NCBI GenBank assembly: GCA_016873225.1 | Contig: VGXS01000011.1 | Coordinates: forward strand, 45,825 to 109,824 | DNA from: Planctomycetota bacterium | Lineage (GTDB): Bacteria; Planctomycetota; Planctomycetia; Gemmatales; Gemmataceae | DNA length: 64,000 nucleotides | Direction of reading: 5' to 3' | Shown: positions 1-9,974 of the stretch, one piece after another | Position numbering within the stretch: position 1 is the first letter of the stretch | Layout of the letters: every line of letters begins with the position of its first letter | Notes under the pieces: model-generated | What the model was told of the DNA's origin: nothing | Database searches by the model: none | What the model saw: only the letters and a program-made list of their open reading frames with translations | Made by a program: the position numbers and the translations under genes

Positions 1-416
1 GCACCGGTGACGACACAGTTAGCATCGGTTCGGCTGATAACTTGTTCACGATCAATGGATCCGCCTCCATCAACCTGGGCAATTCCATCACCACGGATGC
101 CGGTGGTGGCAACGAGGCGACCTTTGTTTCCACCGTGATCAATGGCAACCTGTCCTACACGGGCGGCACCAGCGCCGACACGGTCACCTTCACCAGCAAT
201 GCCACCGCGAATGTGGTCGGTGGCCGGGTCTCCATCAACACTGGTGGCGGTGCGGATACCGTGAGTATCGACAGTAACGCGGCGGCGGGAGCGGGCACGA
301 CTTCCTTCGGTTCGCTCTATGTCAACTTCGGCGTCGGATCGGGCCCGGATGAGTTCGAGAACAACTCCGGAGTCGACTTCGACATCTTCATCTACAACTT
401 CGTTCCTCCGAATTAA
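1..416 (+). CDS. C-terminal end of a secreted beta-repeat protein (partial)
   Basis: The frame is open from the left edge (first full codon at base 3) and ends with TAA at 414-416, so about 137 C-terminal residues of a longer protein are visible. They are rich in Gly, Asn, Thr, Ser and Asp and nearly free of Lys and Cys, with recurring strings such as TGDDTVSIGS and GGGADTVSID and alternating hydrophobic residues. That composition fits extracellular beta-helical or RTX-like repeat proteins, which are common in planctomycetes. I see no catalytic motif and no clear C-terminal sorting signal. Function is unknown; the surface location is inferred from composition. A strong terminator follows 27 bases after the stop. 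Confidence 0.6.
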   Translation, partial: TGDDTVSIGSADNLFTINGSASINLGNSITTDAGGGNEATFVSTVINGNLSYTGGTSADTVTFTSNATANVVGGRVSINTGGGADTVSIDSNAAAGAGTTSFGSLYVNFGVGSGPDEFENNSGVDFDIFIYNFVPPN

Positions 417-443
417 TCCTTAAAAATCCAACCGGATCGTTCC

Positions 444-473
444 GAGGCCCGCCAACCGGCGGGCCTCATTGTT
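444..473 (+). terminator. Rho-independent terminator
   Basis: A perfect 10-bp stem (GAGGCCCGCC, 444-453, pairing with 458-467) with the tetraloop AACC is followed by ATTGTTTT. It ends the transcript of the beta-repeat gene and separates it from the giant gene downstream. Confidence 0.85.
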
Positions 474-608
474 TTCTCATGCGAAGACGCGCATTTTTAA
501 TCAATTGGTGCCAACGAATCCCTGCCCACGCCCGTTTTTACGGGTAGGATGACCTCGTTAGCCCAATCGTTGCCTCTTCCCAAATCTTGCCGACTGGGAG
601 AACTTTCC

Positions 609-3600
609 ATGCGCGCCACCTTGTCCTTCCTTTTCCTCTTCGCCTGCGCCAGCATTTCACGCTCAGGCGAGGTCGGCCCCGAGGAAGCCTTCGCCCTGGC
701 CAAGGACCGCGCCGAGTTCCTCAAGACCCTCATCCCCGGCACCGAGGCTTATTATTTTTACAACTGCCTCCACCTGCTCCAGACCGAGCAGGCCGACCAG
801 TGCCTGGAGCTTTCCAAGGCCTGGAAGGCCCGGCATGGCCAAACCGCCCTGCTCACCGAAATCCAGCTACGCCACGCGTTCCTCGTCTTCGGCAAGAACC
901 CCAAGGAATCCACCGACTTCCTCACCCGCCACCTCGGCGTCCGCCACGACCACCAGCGGGTGATTCCCGGCAGCGTGCCCGACCTGCCGACCGCGCTCGA
1001 CCCGGCGCGCGTCGATCCCAAGGTCATCACCGAGGCGCTTCTCAAGCGGCAGGACAGCGGCGTGGAACTGTTCGAGGACTCCGCGCTTGAGCGCTTGGCC
1101 GCCGGATCGCTCACCTCCCGCCAGCGCCGCAACCTTCTCTCGAGGCTGGTCAACCCCGACCTGCCCGGCCTGGTGAAGATGCTCGCCGAAGACCTGGCGC
1201 AGAAGGATTCGGGCGGATTCGGGACGCTCGGCATCCACAATAGGCTCACGCTCGAGCAACTGCGGCAACTTGTCGAACTCAGGCCCGACCTGCGCGACCA
1301 GCAGGCCCATGTGATGGCGGTGCTTTCAAGGCTGCGGCCCGGCGCCGACGACGATTGGCGCCACGACAAGGACAAGGCGGGCGCCTACATCGACAGGCTG
1401 GTTGCCTACTCCCGCGGCTTGGGCTCCGTGCACAACAGCCTCAAGGCCCATGGGCTTTACCACAAGCTGGCCCATTCGCGTTCGCTCGGAGTCGCCGACA
1501 AGGCCCTTTTCCTGGAATACCTGGCCTTGCCCCGCCAACGGCACTACCAGGCCAAGGCGCTGCTCGAGTCGGACGACGCCCGAAGGTACCCCGCCAACCT
1601 CGGCCAGTCGTTCGGGCAGGGGAGCCTGCTGCCGGCCATCGGCGACGACGAGGCGCTGGTGCGCGACCTGCTGCTGGAGTTCCTGCGCAAGGCCGACGAC
1701 ACCAAGGAGTTCCTGCCCCTGGTGAACGACACCTACCTGAAGCACCTGCATGTCGAGGCCAAGGTGACCGCGGGCCTGGGCGATCCCGAGACCTGGGCCT
1801 CGCGGATGCCTCCGGAAATGTTCCGGGCGCTGCGCGAAAGGGTGGACATCGACTTCGCCGCCACGAGCAAGACCCGATTCCGCGTCGATGAACCGGTGCG
1901 CCTCGAGGTGATGGTGAAGAACGCGCCAACGCTGATCGTGAAAGTGTTCGAGATCAACGCGGCGAACTACTACCGCGAGAAGGGCCGGGAGATCGACACC
2001 GACATCAACCTCGACGGCCTGGTGGCCAACAGCGAGCGGGTGATCGCCTCGAACGCGTCGCCCTTGCTGAGGGAGTCGCGGACGATCAGCCCCGAGGGGC
2101 TGGACAAGCCGGGCGTTTATGTGATCGACCTGATCGGCAACGGCCGCAGCAGCCGGGCGCTGATCCGCAAGGGGGCGCTGAGGCCCGTGGTGAGCCAGGG
2201 GCCGTCGGGTCACCGGGTGACGGTGGTGGACGGCGACGGCAAGCCGGTCGCCGGCGCCATTCTGCGCCTGGGCGAGCGGGAGTTCGTCGCCGATGCCGCC
2301 GGGAGGCTGATGGTGCCGTTCGCCGAATCGGCGGGGCGCAGGCGGATCGTGCTTTCCAAGGGCGACTTCGCCTGCCTCGACACGCTCGACCAGGCCGCGG
2401 AGTCGTACGCGCTCACCGCGGGCATCCATGCCGACCGCGAGGCCCTGCTGGCCGGTCGCGAGGCCACCGTCGTGGTGCGGGCGGGCCTGTCGCTCAATGG
2501 CGAGCTTGTCTCGCTGGCCAAGCTTTCCCAGGCGCGCCTGTCCATTTTTGCCACCGACACCGACGGGGTGCCCACGCGCGAGGAGATCGGCGACTTCAAG
2601 CTGTTCGAAGACCGTGAGTCGTTCTACGCCATTCGCGTGCCGCGTCGGCTGGCCAGCCTCACCGTCACCTTGTCGGGCAAGGTGACGGCTGTCTCGACCG
2701 GCGCCGAGACCGAGCTGTCGGCAAGCCAGTCGTTCCAGGTGAACGGCATCCAGAAGACCGACCGTGTCGACGAGGCGCACCTGGGCCGCGATGACCGGGG
2801 CTATTGGCTCGAGGTGGCGGGGCGCACCGGCGAGACCCGCGCCGACCGCGCCGTCTCGGTGGTGCTGAAGCACCGCGAGTTTCGCGAGCCCGCGCGTGTC
2901 TCGCTGAAGTCCGATGCCCGCGGCATCGTCACGCTGGGGCCGCTCGCCGGCGTCGACCGCGTCGAGGCCACGGTGGCTGGCGGGGCGTCGCGCGCCTGGA
3001 GCCTCGCTGGCGACCGCGCCACGCAGAGGCGGGTGATCCACGCCGTGGCCGGGCAGGATGTCGCCGTGCCGCTGATGGGAGTGGCCGGAAATCCGTCGCG
3101 GGCGGACGCGGCGTTGCTCGAGGTGCGCGACGAGGTGATCGTCGCCGACAGGTTCGACCTGCTTTCGTCATCGAAGGGCCTGCTGGTGGCTGGCAAGTTG
3201 CCGGCGGGCGACTACGACCTGGTGCTGAAGGCTTCAGGTGAGCGGATCCGCGTCCGGGTGGTGGCGGGTCCCGCGCTCGACGGATTCGTGCTTGGCGCGG
3301 GCCGCGACATGGCCCTGGCGCCCCTGGCGCCGCTCCAAATTTCCTCCGCGGCGCGCGATGATTCGGGCATCGTGGTCTCGCTGGCGAACGCCACGAAGTT
3401 CACGCGGGTGCATGTGCTGGCCACCCGCTATGTGCCGGCCTTCGACATCCACGCCAACCTGGCCCGTGTCCGCGACCGCGAACTGGCCGGCGTGTTCCCG
3501 TCGAGGCAGGCCTCGGCCTATGTCACCGGCCGGGACATCGGCGACGAATACCGCTATGTGCTCGACCGGCGCGGGCAGAAGAAATATCCCACCCCGATGG

Positions 3601-6600
3601 TCGACAGGCCGGCGCTGCTGCTGAACCCCTGGGCCGTGCGCGACACCGCCACGGGCGAGCAGTTGGCCGAGGCGGGAGGCGTGTTCAGCGGCAAGGGCAC
3701 GGCGCCGGAATCGCGCGCCACCTCCGACCCGATGGCCAAGCGGCAGGCCGGCGCCGGCAGCGACACGGACATCGCCGACATCGATTATCTTTCCGACCCC
3801 GCGGCCGTGGCGGTGAACCTCGTGCCCGACAAGGACGGCGTGGTCCGCGTTCCCGCGGCCGCCCTGGCCGGCAGGGGCATCGTGAGGGTCGTGGCGGTCG
3901 ATCCGCTCTCGGTCGTCTCGCGGGAGGTCGCGGCGCCCGGGGCGCCCCTCAAGGCCCTCGACCTGCGCCTTGTCGAGGCCCTCAAGGCCGACTCCCACTT
4001 CATCCAGCGCCGGCAGGTCACGGCGGTCGGCTCGAACACGCCGTTCGTCATCGGCGACGCCGGCGCCTCCAGGCACGAGGTGTACGACTCGGTGGGCAAG
4101 GTCTACGACCTGCTCGCCACCCTCCGCCCCGACTCCCGCTTCGCCACCTTCCGGTTCGTGGCGACCTGGCCGTCGCTGAAGCCGGCGGAGAAACGCGACT
4201 TCTACTCCCGCCACGCCTGCCACGAGCTGTCGGTGTTCGTTTACCACAAGGATCCGGAGTTCTTCAAGGCGGTGGTCGCCCCCCACCTCACCTCCAAGAA
4301 GGACAAGACCTTCGTCGACCAGTGGCTCCTGGGCGAGCCGCTCGAGAAGTACCTCGAGCCGTGGCGGCACGCCCGCCTCAACACCGCGGAGAAGGTGCTT
4401 TTGGCGAGGCGCCTGGCCGACGAGCCGGCTCGCACGGCAAGGTGGATCGACGAGCGGGTGCGCATGCGGCCGCCGACCGAGGCCCAGCTTGGCCTGTGGT
4501 TCGACGCCGCGGTGGCCCGCGGCGACCTTTCGGCGGAAAAGAAGGTGTTCCAAAGGCAGGCCGGACGCGCCTTGAGCGAGGCCGAACAGCACCGCAACGC
4601 CAACATGCCGAAGCCAGGCTTCGGCATGGGCGTTCCCGGTGGAGGCGCCCTCGGAGGCATCGGGGGGGGTGGCATGTCGGGGGAGCCGATGCCCCCGCCG
4701 GCGGCCGCGGGCCGCCCCGCCGACCGTGCCGCGCTCGCCCGTGATGGCGCCAACCGCGGCCGGGAGGCCGACGGCAAGAAGGAAATGGAATCGCTCGAAC
4801 GCCAGGACGAAAGGCGCAAGTCGCTCGGGGAAAAGGCCGCCGCCAAGGACGCGATGGACAAGCTCAAGTCCGACGCGCGGGGCATGGGCGCCGCCGCTCC
4901 CGAAGCCGACGCGTTCTTCCGCCGCGACGAGTCCGGGGAGGCGGCCAAGCTGCGCGCCCTTTACCGCCGGGTGGAGACCACCCGCGAATGGGCGGAAAAC
5001 AACTACCACACGCTGCCCATCGCCAGCCAGTTGGCCGCCCTGGTGCCACCCGGGCGCTTCTGGGCCGACTGGTCGCGCCACGAGGGCAAGGGGCCGTTCC
5101 TCTCGCGGGAATTCGCCTCCGCCAGCGGTTCGTTCGCCGAGGCGATGCTGGCGCTTTCGGTGATCGACCTCCCGTTCACCGCCCCCAAGGCCGACCTCAA
5201 GTTCGAGGGCGCCCGGCTCACGATCACCTCGCCCTCGCCGATGATCGTGGTGCATGAGGAGATCGCCCCGTCGGCCGCCCCGGCGCCCCAGGCGCCGATC
5301 CTGGTGAGCCAGAACGCCTTCCAGGCCAACGACCGCTACCGCGACGAGGACGGCGAGCGGATGGACAAGTTCGTCACGGGCGAGTTCGTCATCCACACCG
5401 TCTACGGATCGCAGGTGGTGGTCACCAACACCTCGCCCTCCCGGCAGAAGCTGTCGGTGCTCATCCAGGTTCCCGCGGGCGCGGTGCCGCTCTCGGGCGC
5501 CAAGGCCACGCGCAGCGTTCCCGTGGAACTGGAGGCCTACAACACCAAGACGATCGACACCCTCTTCTATTTCCCGCTTCCGGGGGAGTACGCGCAGTTC
5601 CCGGTGCATGTGTCGAAGAACGGCGTGCTGCTGGCCTCGGCGAAGCCGCCGGCGTTCAAGGTGGTGGCCAAGCCGACGAAGGTGGACACCAAGTCGTGGG
5701 AGCATGTGTCGCAGAACGGCACTCCCGAGGAGGTGCTCGCCTACCTGAACCGCGAGAATGTGCAGGCGCTCGACCTCGCGATGATCGGCTTCAGGCTCCG
5801 TGACAAGGCGTTCTTCCTGAAGGTCGCCGAACTCCTGCGCGCGAGGCACGCCTACCATCCCGTGGTGTGGTCGTACGCTCTCCTGCACGACGACACGCGC
5901 GCCCTGGGCGAATTCCTCAGGCAGCAGGAAGGGCTCGCCGGGCAGTTGCGCCATGTGCTGGCCAGCCCCGTGGTGTCGTTCGACCCCGTCGAAAGGCACG
6001 CCTACCAGCACCTGGAATACAAGCCGCTGGTCAACGCCCGGGCCCATTCGCTCGGCCGCGCCAGGCAGATCGTGAACCAGGCGCTTCACGCCCAGTACCA
6101 CGCCCTGCTCGAGGTGCTGTCGCGGCAGGCCAGGCTGGATGATTCCGATTGGCTGGCGGTGACCCACTACCTGCTGGTGCAGGACCGGGTGGAGGAGGCC
6201 ATCGAGGCGTTCGCCAAGGTTCGCCCCGGGCAGGTCGCGACCCGCTTGCAGTACGACTACTGCGCGGCCTACCTGGCGCTCTGCCAGGAGGACCTGGCCA
6301 AGGCCCGGCAGTTGGCGTCGCTTCATGCCGGGCACCCGGTGGACCGCTGGGGCAAGGCGTTCCAGGCCATCATCGACCAGCTTGACGAGGCCCAGGGCAA
6401 GGAGGCCAAGGTGGCGCGCGAGGGCGACCGCGACCAGGAGCAGGGGCGCATGGCGGCGATCGAACCGTCATTCGACCTGAGGGTGGACGGGCCGGCGGTG
6501 GAGGTGGCCTGGCAGAACCTCGACCGGATCACCCTCCGCTACTACGCGATGGATGTGGAACTGCTGTTCAGCCGCAACCCGTTCCTGCAGGACTTCGGTG

Positions 6601-7082
6601 GCCAGTTCGCGCTCATCAAGCCGAACGACACGGCCTCCGTGGAACTCAAGGGCAAGGAAGGCAAGCAGAAGGTGGCCATTCCCGAGGCGCTCAAGGGCCG
6701 CAATGTCCTCGTCGAGGTGTCGGGGGGCGGCAAGTCGCGCGCCATCCCGTACTACTCCGGCTCGATGAAGGTTCTCATGCTCGAGAACAACGGGCAGGTC
6801 GCGGTGCGCGACGCCGCCGGCAAGCCGCTTTCCAAGGTGTATGTGAAGGTTTACGCGAAGCTTTCAGACGGGCGGGTCAAGTTCCACAAGGACGGCTACA
6901 CCGACATCCGCGGAAGGTTTGATTACGCCTCGGTGAGCACGCCCGAGCCGGTTCCGGTACAACGGTATGGTGTGCTTGTGCTCAGCGAGTCGCTGGGCGC
7001 CACGATCCGCGACGCGGCGCCCCCGGCGGGTTCCGAGCGCGGGCGCGGCGGCCCCGTACCCCTGGAGATTCCGAACCCATGA
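609..7082 (+). CDS. Giant secreted protein with macroglobulin-like segments
   Basis: The protein has 2157 residues. I chose ATG 609 because GGGAG lies 8 bases upstream and the product then begins with a signal peptide (MRATLSFLFLFACASISRSG). An upstream ATG at 549 would bury that signal. Residues about 40-400 are helical and look repeat-like. Residues about 415-575 resemble MG-type beta domains (phrases such as DKPGVYVIDL and DGDGKPVAGAILRLGE). Residues about 1332-1371 are a Gly/Pro-rich linker, followed by a highly charged stretch (about 1385-1423). Residues about 2063-2107 contain a VYVKVYAKLSDG...KDGYTDIRGRFDY block, which suggests a final beta sandwich. I found no thioester CxEQ motif, so this would be a thioester-less relative of bacterial alpha-2-macroglobulins, if it is one. 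Its TGA overlaps the ATG of the DUF1080 gene (ATGA), so the two are probably co-translated. Function is unknown. Confidence 0.75.
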   Translation: MRATLSFLFLFACASISRSGEVGPEEAFALAKDRAEFLKTLIPGTEAYYFYNCLHLLQTEQADQCLELSKAWKARHGQTALLTEIQLRHAFLVFGKNPKESTDFLTRHLGVRHDHQRVIPGSVPDLPTALDPARVDPKVITEALLKRQDSGVELFEDSALERLAAGSLTSRQRRNLLSRLVNPDLPGLVKMLAEDLAQKDSGGFGTLGIHNRLTLEQLRQLVELRPDLRDQQAHVMAVLSRLRPGADDDWRHDKDKAGAYIDRLVAYSRGLGSVHNSLKAHGLYHKLAHSRSLGVADKALFLEYLALPRQRHYQAKALLESDDARRYPANLGQSFGQGSLLPAIGDDEALVRDLLLEFLRKADDTKEFLPLVNDTYLKHLHVEAKVTAGLGDPETWASRMPPEMFRALRERVDIDFAATSKTRFRVDEPVRLEVMVKNAPTLIVKVFEINAANYYREKGREIDTDINLDGLVANSERVIASNASPLLRESRTISPEGLDKPGVYVIDLIGNGRSSRALIRKGALRPVVSQGPSGHRVTVVDGDGKPVAGAILRLGEREFVADAAGRLMVPFAESAGRRRIVLSKGDFACLDTLDQAAESYALTAGIHADREALLAGREATVVVRAGLSLNGELVSLAKLSQARLSIFATDTDGVPTREEIGDFKLFEDRESFYAIRVPRRLASLTVTLSGKVTAVSTGAETELSASQSFQVNGIQKTDRVDEAHLGRDDRGYWLEVAGRTGETRADRAVSVVLKHREFREPARVSLKSDARGIVTLGPLAGVDRVEATVAGGASRAWSLAGDRATQRRVIHAVAGQDVAVPLMGVAGNPSRADAALLEVRDEVIVADRFDLLSSSKGLLVAGKLPAGDYDLVLKASGERIRVRVVAGPALDGFVLGAGRDMALAPLAPLQISSAARDDSGIVVSLANATKFTRVHVLATRYVPAFDIHANLARVRDRELAGVFPSRQASAYVTGRDIGDEYRYVLDRRGQKKYPTPMVDRPALLLNPWAVRDTATGEQLAEAGGVFSGKGTAPESRATSDPMAKRQAGAGSDTDIADIDYLSDPAAVAVNLVPDKDGVVRVPAAALAGRGIVRVVAVDPLSVVSREVAAPGAPLKALDLRLVEALKADSHFIQRRQVTAVGSNTPFVIGDAGASRHEVYDSVGKVYDLLATLRPDSRFATFRFVATWPSLKPAEKRDFYSRHACHELSVFVYHKDPEFFKAVVAPHLTSKKDKTFVDQWLLGEPLEKYLEPWRHARLNTAEKVLLARRLADEPARTARWIDERVRMRPPTEAQLGLWFDAAVARGDLSAEKKVFQRQAGRALSEAEQHRNANMPKPGFGMGVPGGGALGGIGGGGMSGEPMPPPAAAGRPADRAALARDGANRGREADGKKEMESLERQDERRKSLGEKAAAKDAMDKLKSDARGMGAAAPEADAFFRRDESGEAAKLRALYRRVETTREWAENNYHTLPIASQLAALVPPGRFWADWSRHEGKGPFLSREFASASGSFAEAMLALSVIDLPFTAPKADLKFEGARLTITSPSPMIVVHEEIAPSAAPAPQAPILVSQNAFQANDRYRDEDGERMDKFVTGEFVIHTVYGSQVVVTNTSPSRQKLSVLIQVPAGAVPLSGAKATRSVPVELEAYNTKTIDTLFYFPLPGEYAQFPVHVSKNGVLLASAKPPAFKVVAKPTKVDTKSWEHVSQNGTPEEVLAYLNRENVQALDLAMIGFRLRDKAFFLKVAELLRARHAYHPVVWSYALLHDDTRALGEFLRQQEGLAGQLRHVLASPVVSFDPVERHAYQHLEYKPLVNARAHSLGRARQIVNQALHAQYHALLEVLSRQARLDDSDWLAVTHYLLVQDRVEEAIEAFAKVRPGQVATRLQYDYCAAYLALCQEDLAKARQLASLHAGHPVDRWGKAFQAIIDQLDEAQGKEAKVAREGDRDQEQGRMAAIEPSFDLRVDGPAVEVAWQNLDRITLRYYAMDVELLFSRNPFLQDFGGQFALIKPNDTASVELKGKEGKQKVAIPEALKGRNVLVEVSGGGKSRAIPYYSGSMKVLMLENNGQVAVRDAAGKPLSKVYVKVYAKLSDGRVKFHKDGYTDIRGRFDYASVSTPEPVPVQRYGVLVLSESLGATIRDAAPPAGSERGRGGPVPLEIPNP

Positions 7083-7819
7083 TCCGCGTGATTCCCGCCC
7101 TGGCCCTCGCCTCCCTCCTTGCCGGCGGCGGCATCGTCCGCGCCGGCGAGTGGATCGACCTCCTGGCGGCCGACCCCGCCTCAGTCTTCCAGAAGGTTGA
7201 TCCCGCGTGGCACGCCGCCAAGTCGGTCATGATCGAGCCGGCCAACCCCCGCAAGCTCGTCGCGGAGGAGGGAACGGGCATCTTCACGAACGCCCCCAAG
7301 GGCACCGCCCGCGACATCTACACCAAGAAGGAGTTCGGCGACATCGCCCTTGAGATCGAGTTCCTGATTCCGCAAAGGTCGAACTCCGGCGTCAAGATGA
7401 TGGGCCTCTACGAGATCCAGATCACCGACAGTTTCGGCAAGACCAAGCTGACCGGATCCGACTGCGGCGGCATCTACCCTCGCGCCGAACTGCTTCCCAA
7501 ATACCGCCACCTCGACGAGGGGATCGCCCCGAAGACGAACGCGTGCGGCAAGCCGGGCGAATGGCAAAAGCTCGAGATCGCCTTCCGCGCCGCCCGGCAC
7601 GAGGGAGAGGGCGCCGCCCGCAAGAAGGTGGCCAACGCGCGCTACGACCGCGTGGCGCTCAACGGCCAGGTGATCCATGAGAACCTGGAGGTCTCGTCGC
7701 CGACGGGACACAACTGGACCAAGCCCGAACCCTCCAAGGGTTCGCTGATGCTCCAGTTGGACCACGGCCCCGTGGCGGTGCGCCGCTTCGTGGCCAAGGA
7801 CCTGCCCCCGGCGAAGTGA
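7079..7819 (+). CDS. DUF1080 (3-keto-disaccharide hydrolase-like) secreted protein
   Basis: The product has 246 residues with a signal peptide (MIRVIPALALASLLAGGGIVRAGE). The body matches the DUF1080 jelly-roll family: GDIALEIEFLIP, then RSNSGVKMMGLYEIQI, a WQKLEIAF strand, an NGQVIHENLEV segment, and a terminal GSLMLQLDHGPVAVRRF block. Characterised members hydrolyse 3-keto sugars or bind glycans; the substrate here is not predictable. The start overlaps the stop of the giant secreted protein by four bases, so both are likely made from one message and may act together outside the cytoplasm. Confidence 0.85.
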   Translation: MIRVIPALALASLLAGGGIVRAGEWIDLLAADPASVFQKVDPAWHAAKSVMIEPANPRKLVAEEGTGIFTNAPKGTARDIYTKKEFGDIALEIEFLIPQRSNSGVKMMGLYEIQITDSFGKTKLTGSDCGGIYPRAELLPKYRHLDEGIAPKTNACGKPGEWQKLEIAFRAARHEGEGAARKKVANARYDRVALNGQVIHENLEVSSPTGHNWTKPEPSKGSLMLQLDHGPVAVRRFVAKDLPPAK

Positions 7820-7844
7820 TCCGGGGCGCTCCCGGACGGGAAAT

Positions 7845-9005
7845 TCAACCGGCGACGCCCGAGACGGATTTCAAATAGCTCAAAAGTTCGCGCTCGAACC
7901 GGCCCGCGTTGAACCTAAGGGCCTGTTCGCGCGCCGCCAAAGGGTCGAACCGGCCGTCCATCGACTCGAACTTGAGAATCGCGTCGACCAAGCCCTGTTC
8001 CGTCGGCTCCCGGTAGAGGATGCCCGTGGGAACGCCACCCCCCTCGGGTGAAACAACCGTTTCGGTCGCCCCGCCCCGGCCGAGCGCGACAACGGGCGCC
8101 CCGCACGCCTGCGCCTCAAGGGGCACGATTCCGAAGTCCTCCTCCCCCGGAAACAGCAGGGCCCTGCACCGCCTCAGGTGGTCGCGGATGACGGCGTCGG
8201 GTTGCCAGCCGAGCATGGTGGTTTCCGGCCCGGCCAGCCTCGCCAGCCTCGAGGCATCCTGCCCCGATCCGATGACCACCAGACGCCTTCCCAGCTTCCC
8301 GCAGGCGGCGATGGCCATGTCGGCGCGCTTGTAAGGCGCCAGCGCCGAGACCATCAGGTAGAAGTCCTCGCGGGCAACTGGCGCCGCGCTCCCGTCCGCC
8401 GGCGTGTAGTAGTCGGTGTCCACCGGAGGATAAATCACCACGCTGTCGCGGCCGTAGCATTCCCTGATGCGCTCGCGGATGAATCCGCTGATGGCGATGA
8501 AGTGGGTGACCCGGTCGGCGGAGGCGAGGTCCCAAGCGCGGACACGGTCGAGAAGGCGGTCCCGGACGGAACCCAGCAGGCCGCGCTTGCGGAAGTATTG
8601 GTCGCGCATCTGCCAGGCGTAGCGCATCGGGGTGAAGCAGTAGCAGACATGGGGAACGCCCGAGGGCGCCCGGGCCCCCTTGGCCACGCAATGGCTGAAA
8701 CTCACGACGAGGTCGGTCTCGGTGAAGCGCCAGGCCCTGTCGGCGACGGAGGGCAGCAGCGGGAGCAAGTAGCGGTAGTAGGAGCTGATGCCCGGCAGCT
8801 TGCCGAGCCATGGCGTTCGCGGGCGCAGCGCGTCGATCGCGGGAGTGGTTCTCCCGGGCAGGTGGATCAGGGTGTGGAGCGAGGCGGCGGGAAGGGCGCG
8901 GGCGAGCGCGTCGAGGCACTTTTCCCCGCCCCTGAGGCCCGTGAGCCAGTCGTGGACGAGGTTGACCCGCAGCGAACCGAGGGCGGGCTCTCCGCTTTCA
9001 GCCAC
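7845..9005 (-). CDS. Family 4 (group 1) glycosyltransferase
   Basis: A GT-B fold glycosyltransferase that would transfer a sugar from a nucleotide sugar to a glycan or lipid acceptor in the cytoplasm. The N-terminal domain opens with RVNLVHDWLTGLRGGEK. The C-terminal nucleotide-binding half carries SALAPYKRADMAI and the family E-x7-E region (EEDFGIVPLEAQACGAPVVA). It is similar to mannosyl/WbaZ-like enzymes, but the acceptor cannot be told. GTG 9005 is preferred (386 residues) because GGGAG sits 6 bases upstream. A longer frame starting at 9062 lies inside metF. The GTG overlaps the metF stop, so the two are translationally coupled although functionally unrelated. Confidence 0.85.
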   Translation of the reverse strand: MAESGEPALGSLRVNLVHDWLTGLRGGEKCLDALARALPAASLHTLIHLPGRTTPAIDALRPRTPWLGKLPGISSYYRYLLPLLPSVADRAWRFTETDLVVSFSHCVAKGARAPSGVPHVCYCFTPMRYAWQMRDQYFRKRGLLGSVRDRLLDRVRAWDLASADRVTHFIAISGFIRERIRECYGRDSVVIYPPVDTDYYTPADGSAAPVAREDFYLMVSALAPYKRADMAIAACGKLGRRLVVIGSGQDASRLARLAGPETTMLGWQPDAVIRDHLRRCRALLFPGEEDFGIVPLEAQACGAPVVALGRGGATETVVSPEGGGVPTGILYREPTEQGLVDAILKFESMDGRFDPLAAREQALRFNAGRFERELLSYLKSVSGVAG

Positions 9006-9873
9006 GAGAGGCTCCCGCGGCCTCGAGAACCCGGCGCGCCGCCTCCGACTGGTTGAGCACATAGAAGTGCACGCCGGGAACTCCGGCCCGCGTCAATTGG
9101 GCGTACTGGGCCACGGCATGGCGGATGCCCGTTTCCGCGGCGGCCTCGGGATTATCCTTGCCGGCCTCCAGTTTTTCGAACAGGTCCGAGGGAATCCGCG
9201 CCTTGCACAGCGAGGTGATCCGCTTCACCTGCGGGAAATTCACGATGGGCAGGAGCCCGGGAACGATGGGAATCCTGATGCCGGCCTGGTGGCACTTGTC
9301 GCGGAAGCGGAAGAAGTCGTCATTGTCGTAGAAAAGCTGGGTCACCACGGCGTCGGCGCCGGCATCGACCTTGCGCTTGAGGTTGACGAGGTCGGTCGCG
9401 GCGTCGGCCGCCTCCTGGTGCACCTCGGGGTAGCCGCCCACGCCGATGCCGAAGCCCGGAAAGCGGGCCCGGATGAGATCCACCAGTTCGTTGGCGTAAC
9501 CGAGTCCGCCCCGGACCCGGATGAACGATTCCTGCCCCTGGGGCGGGTCGCCGCGCAGGGCCATGATGTTGGCGATGCCGCGGTCGCGCGCCTGGGAAAG
9601 CCACGACTCGAGTTCGGCGACGGTGGAGCCGACGCAGGTGAGGTGGGCCATCACCGGCACCGAATGCCGGCGCATGATTTCCGAGCAGATGTCGAGGGTG
9701 GGCCCCTGGGTGCTGCCGCCCGCACCATAGGTGCAGGAGAAGAACGCCGGGCCGAATTCCATGAGCCTGCCGACGCTGGCGTACATGGCCTCGTAGCCCG
9801 CCGGTGTCTTGGGAGGATACACCTCGAACGAAAGAGCCGGCTTGCCGGTTGCGAAAATCGACTTGAGGCGCAT
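8998..9873 (-). CDS. metF: Methylenetetrahydrofolate reductase
   Basis: Reduces 5,10-methylene-THF to 5-methyl-THF for methionine synthesis, using FAD. The 291-residue length matches the family. Visible signatures are LSFEVYPPKT at the N terminus (active-site Glu region), FFSCTYGAGGST, the flavin-binding NIMALRGDPP, and a late FYVLNQSEAA motif near the C terminus. ATG 9873 has AAGGG nine bases upstream; the alternative ATG at 9882 abuts the same AAGGG with no spacing and is less likely. The gene reads away from bioA and overlaps the start of the glycosyltransferase downstream. Confidence 0.95.
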   Translation of the reverse strand: MRLKSIFATGKPALSFEVYPPKTPAGYEAMYASVGRLMEFGPAFFSCTYGAGGSTQGPTLDICSEIMRRHSVPVMAHLTCVGSTVAELESWLSQARDRGIANIMALRGDPPQGQESFIRVRGGLGYANELVDLIRARFPGFGIGVGGYPEVHQEAADAATDLVNLKRKVDAGADAVVTQLFYDNDDFFRFRDKCHQAGIRIPIVPGLLPIVNFPQVKRITSLCKARIPSDLFEKLEAGKDNPEAAAETGIRHAVAQYAQLTRAGVPGVHFYVLNQSEAARRVLEAAGASRG

Positions 9874-9974
9874 GCTTTCCATCCCTTGAATCGGCTAGTT
9901 GCCAGAATAGGGCCAAACGGACGCTCCGTCCCCCTGAACCGGGAAGCCGGCGCCCAAGCCACGGATTAACCACC

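Noticed and set aside
3234..6335. A 1033-codon open frame on the minus strand inside the giant secreted protein gene
   Set aside because: It is a mirror of the high-GC coding strand: rich in His, Arg and Gly with no domain, and the opposite frame has a signal peptide and ribosome site.
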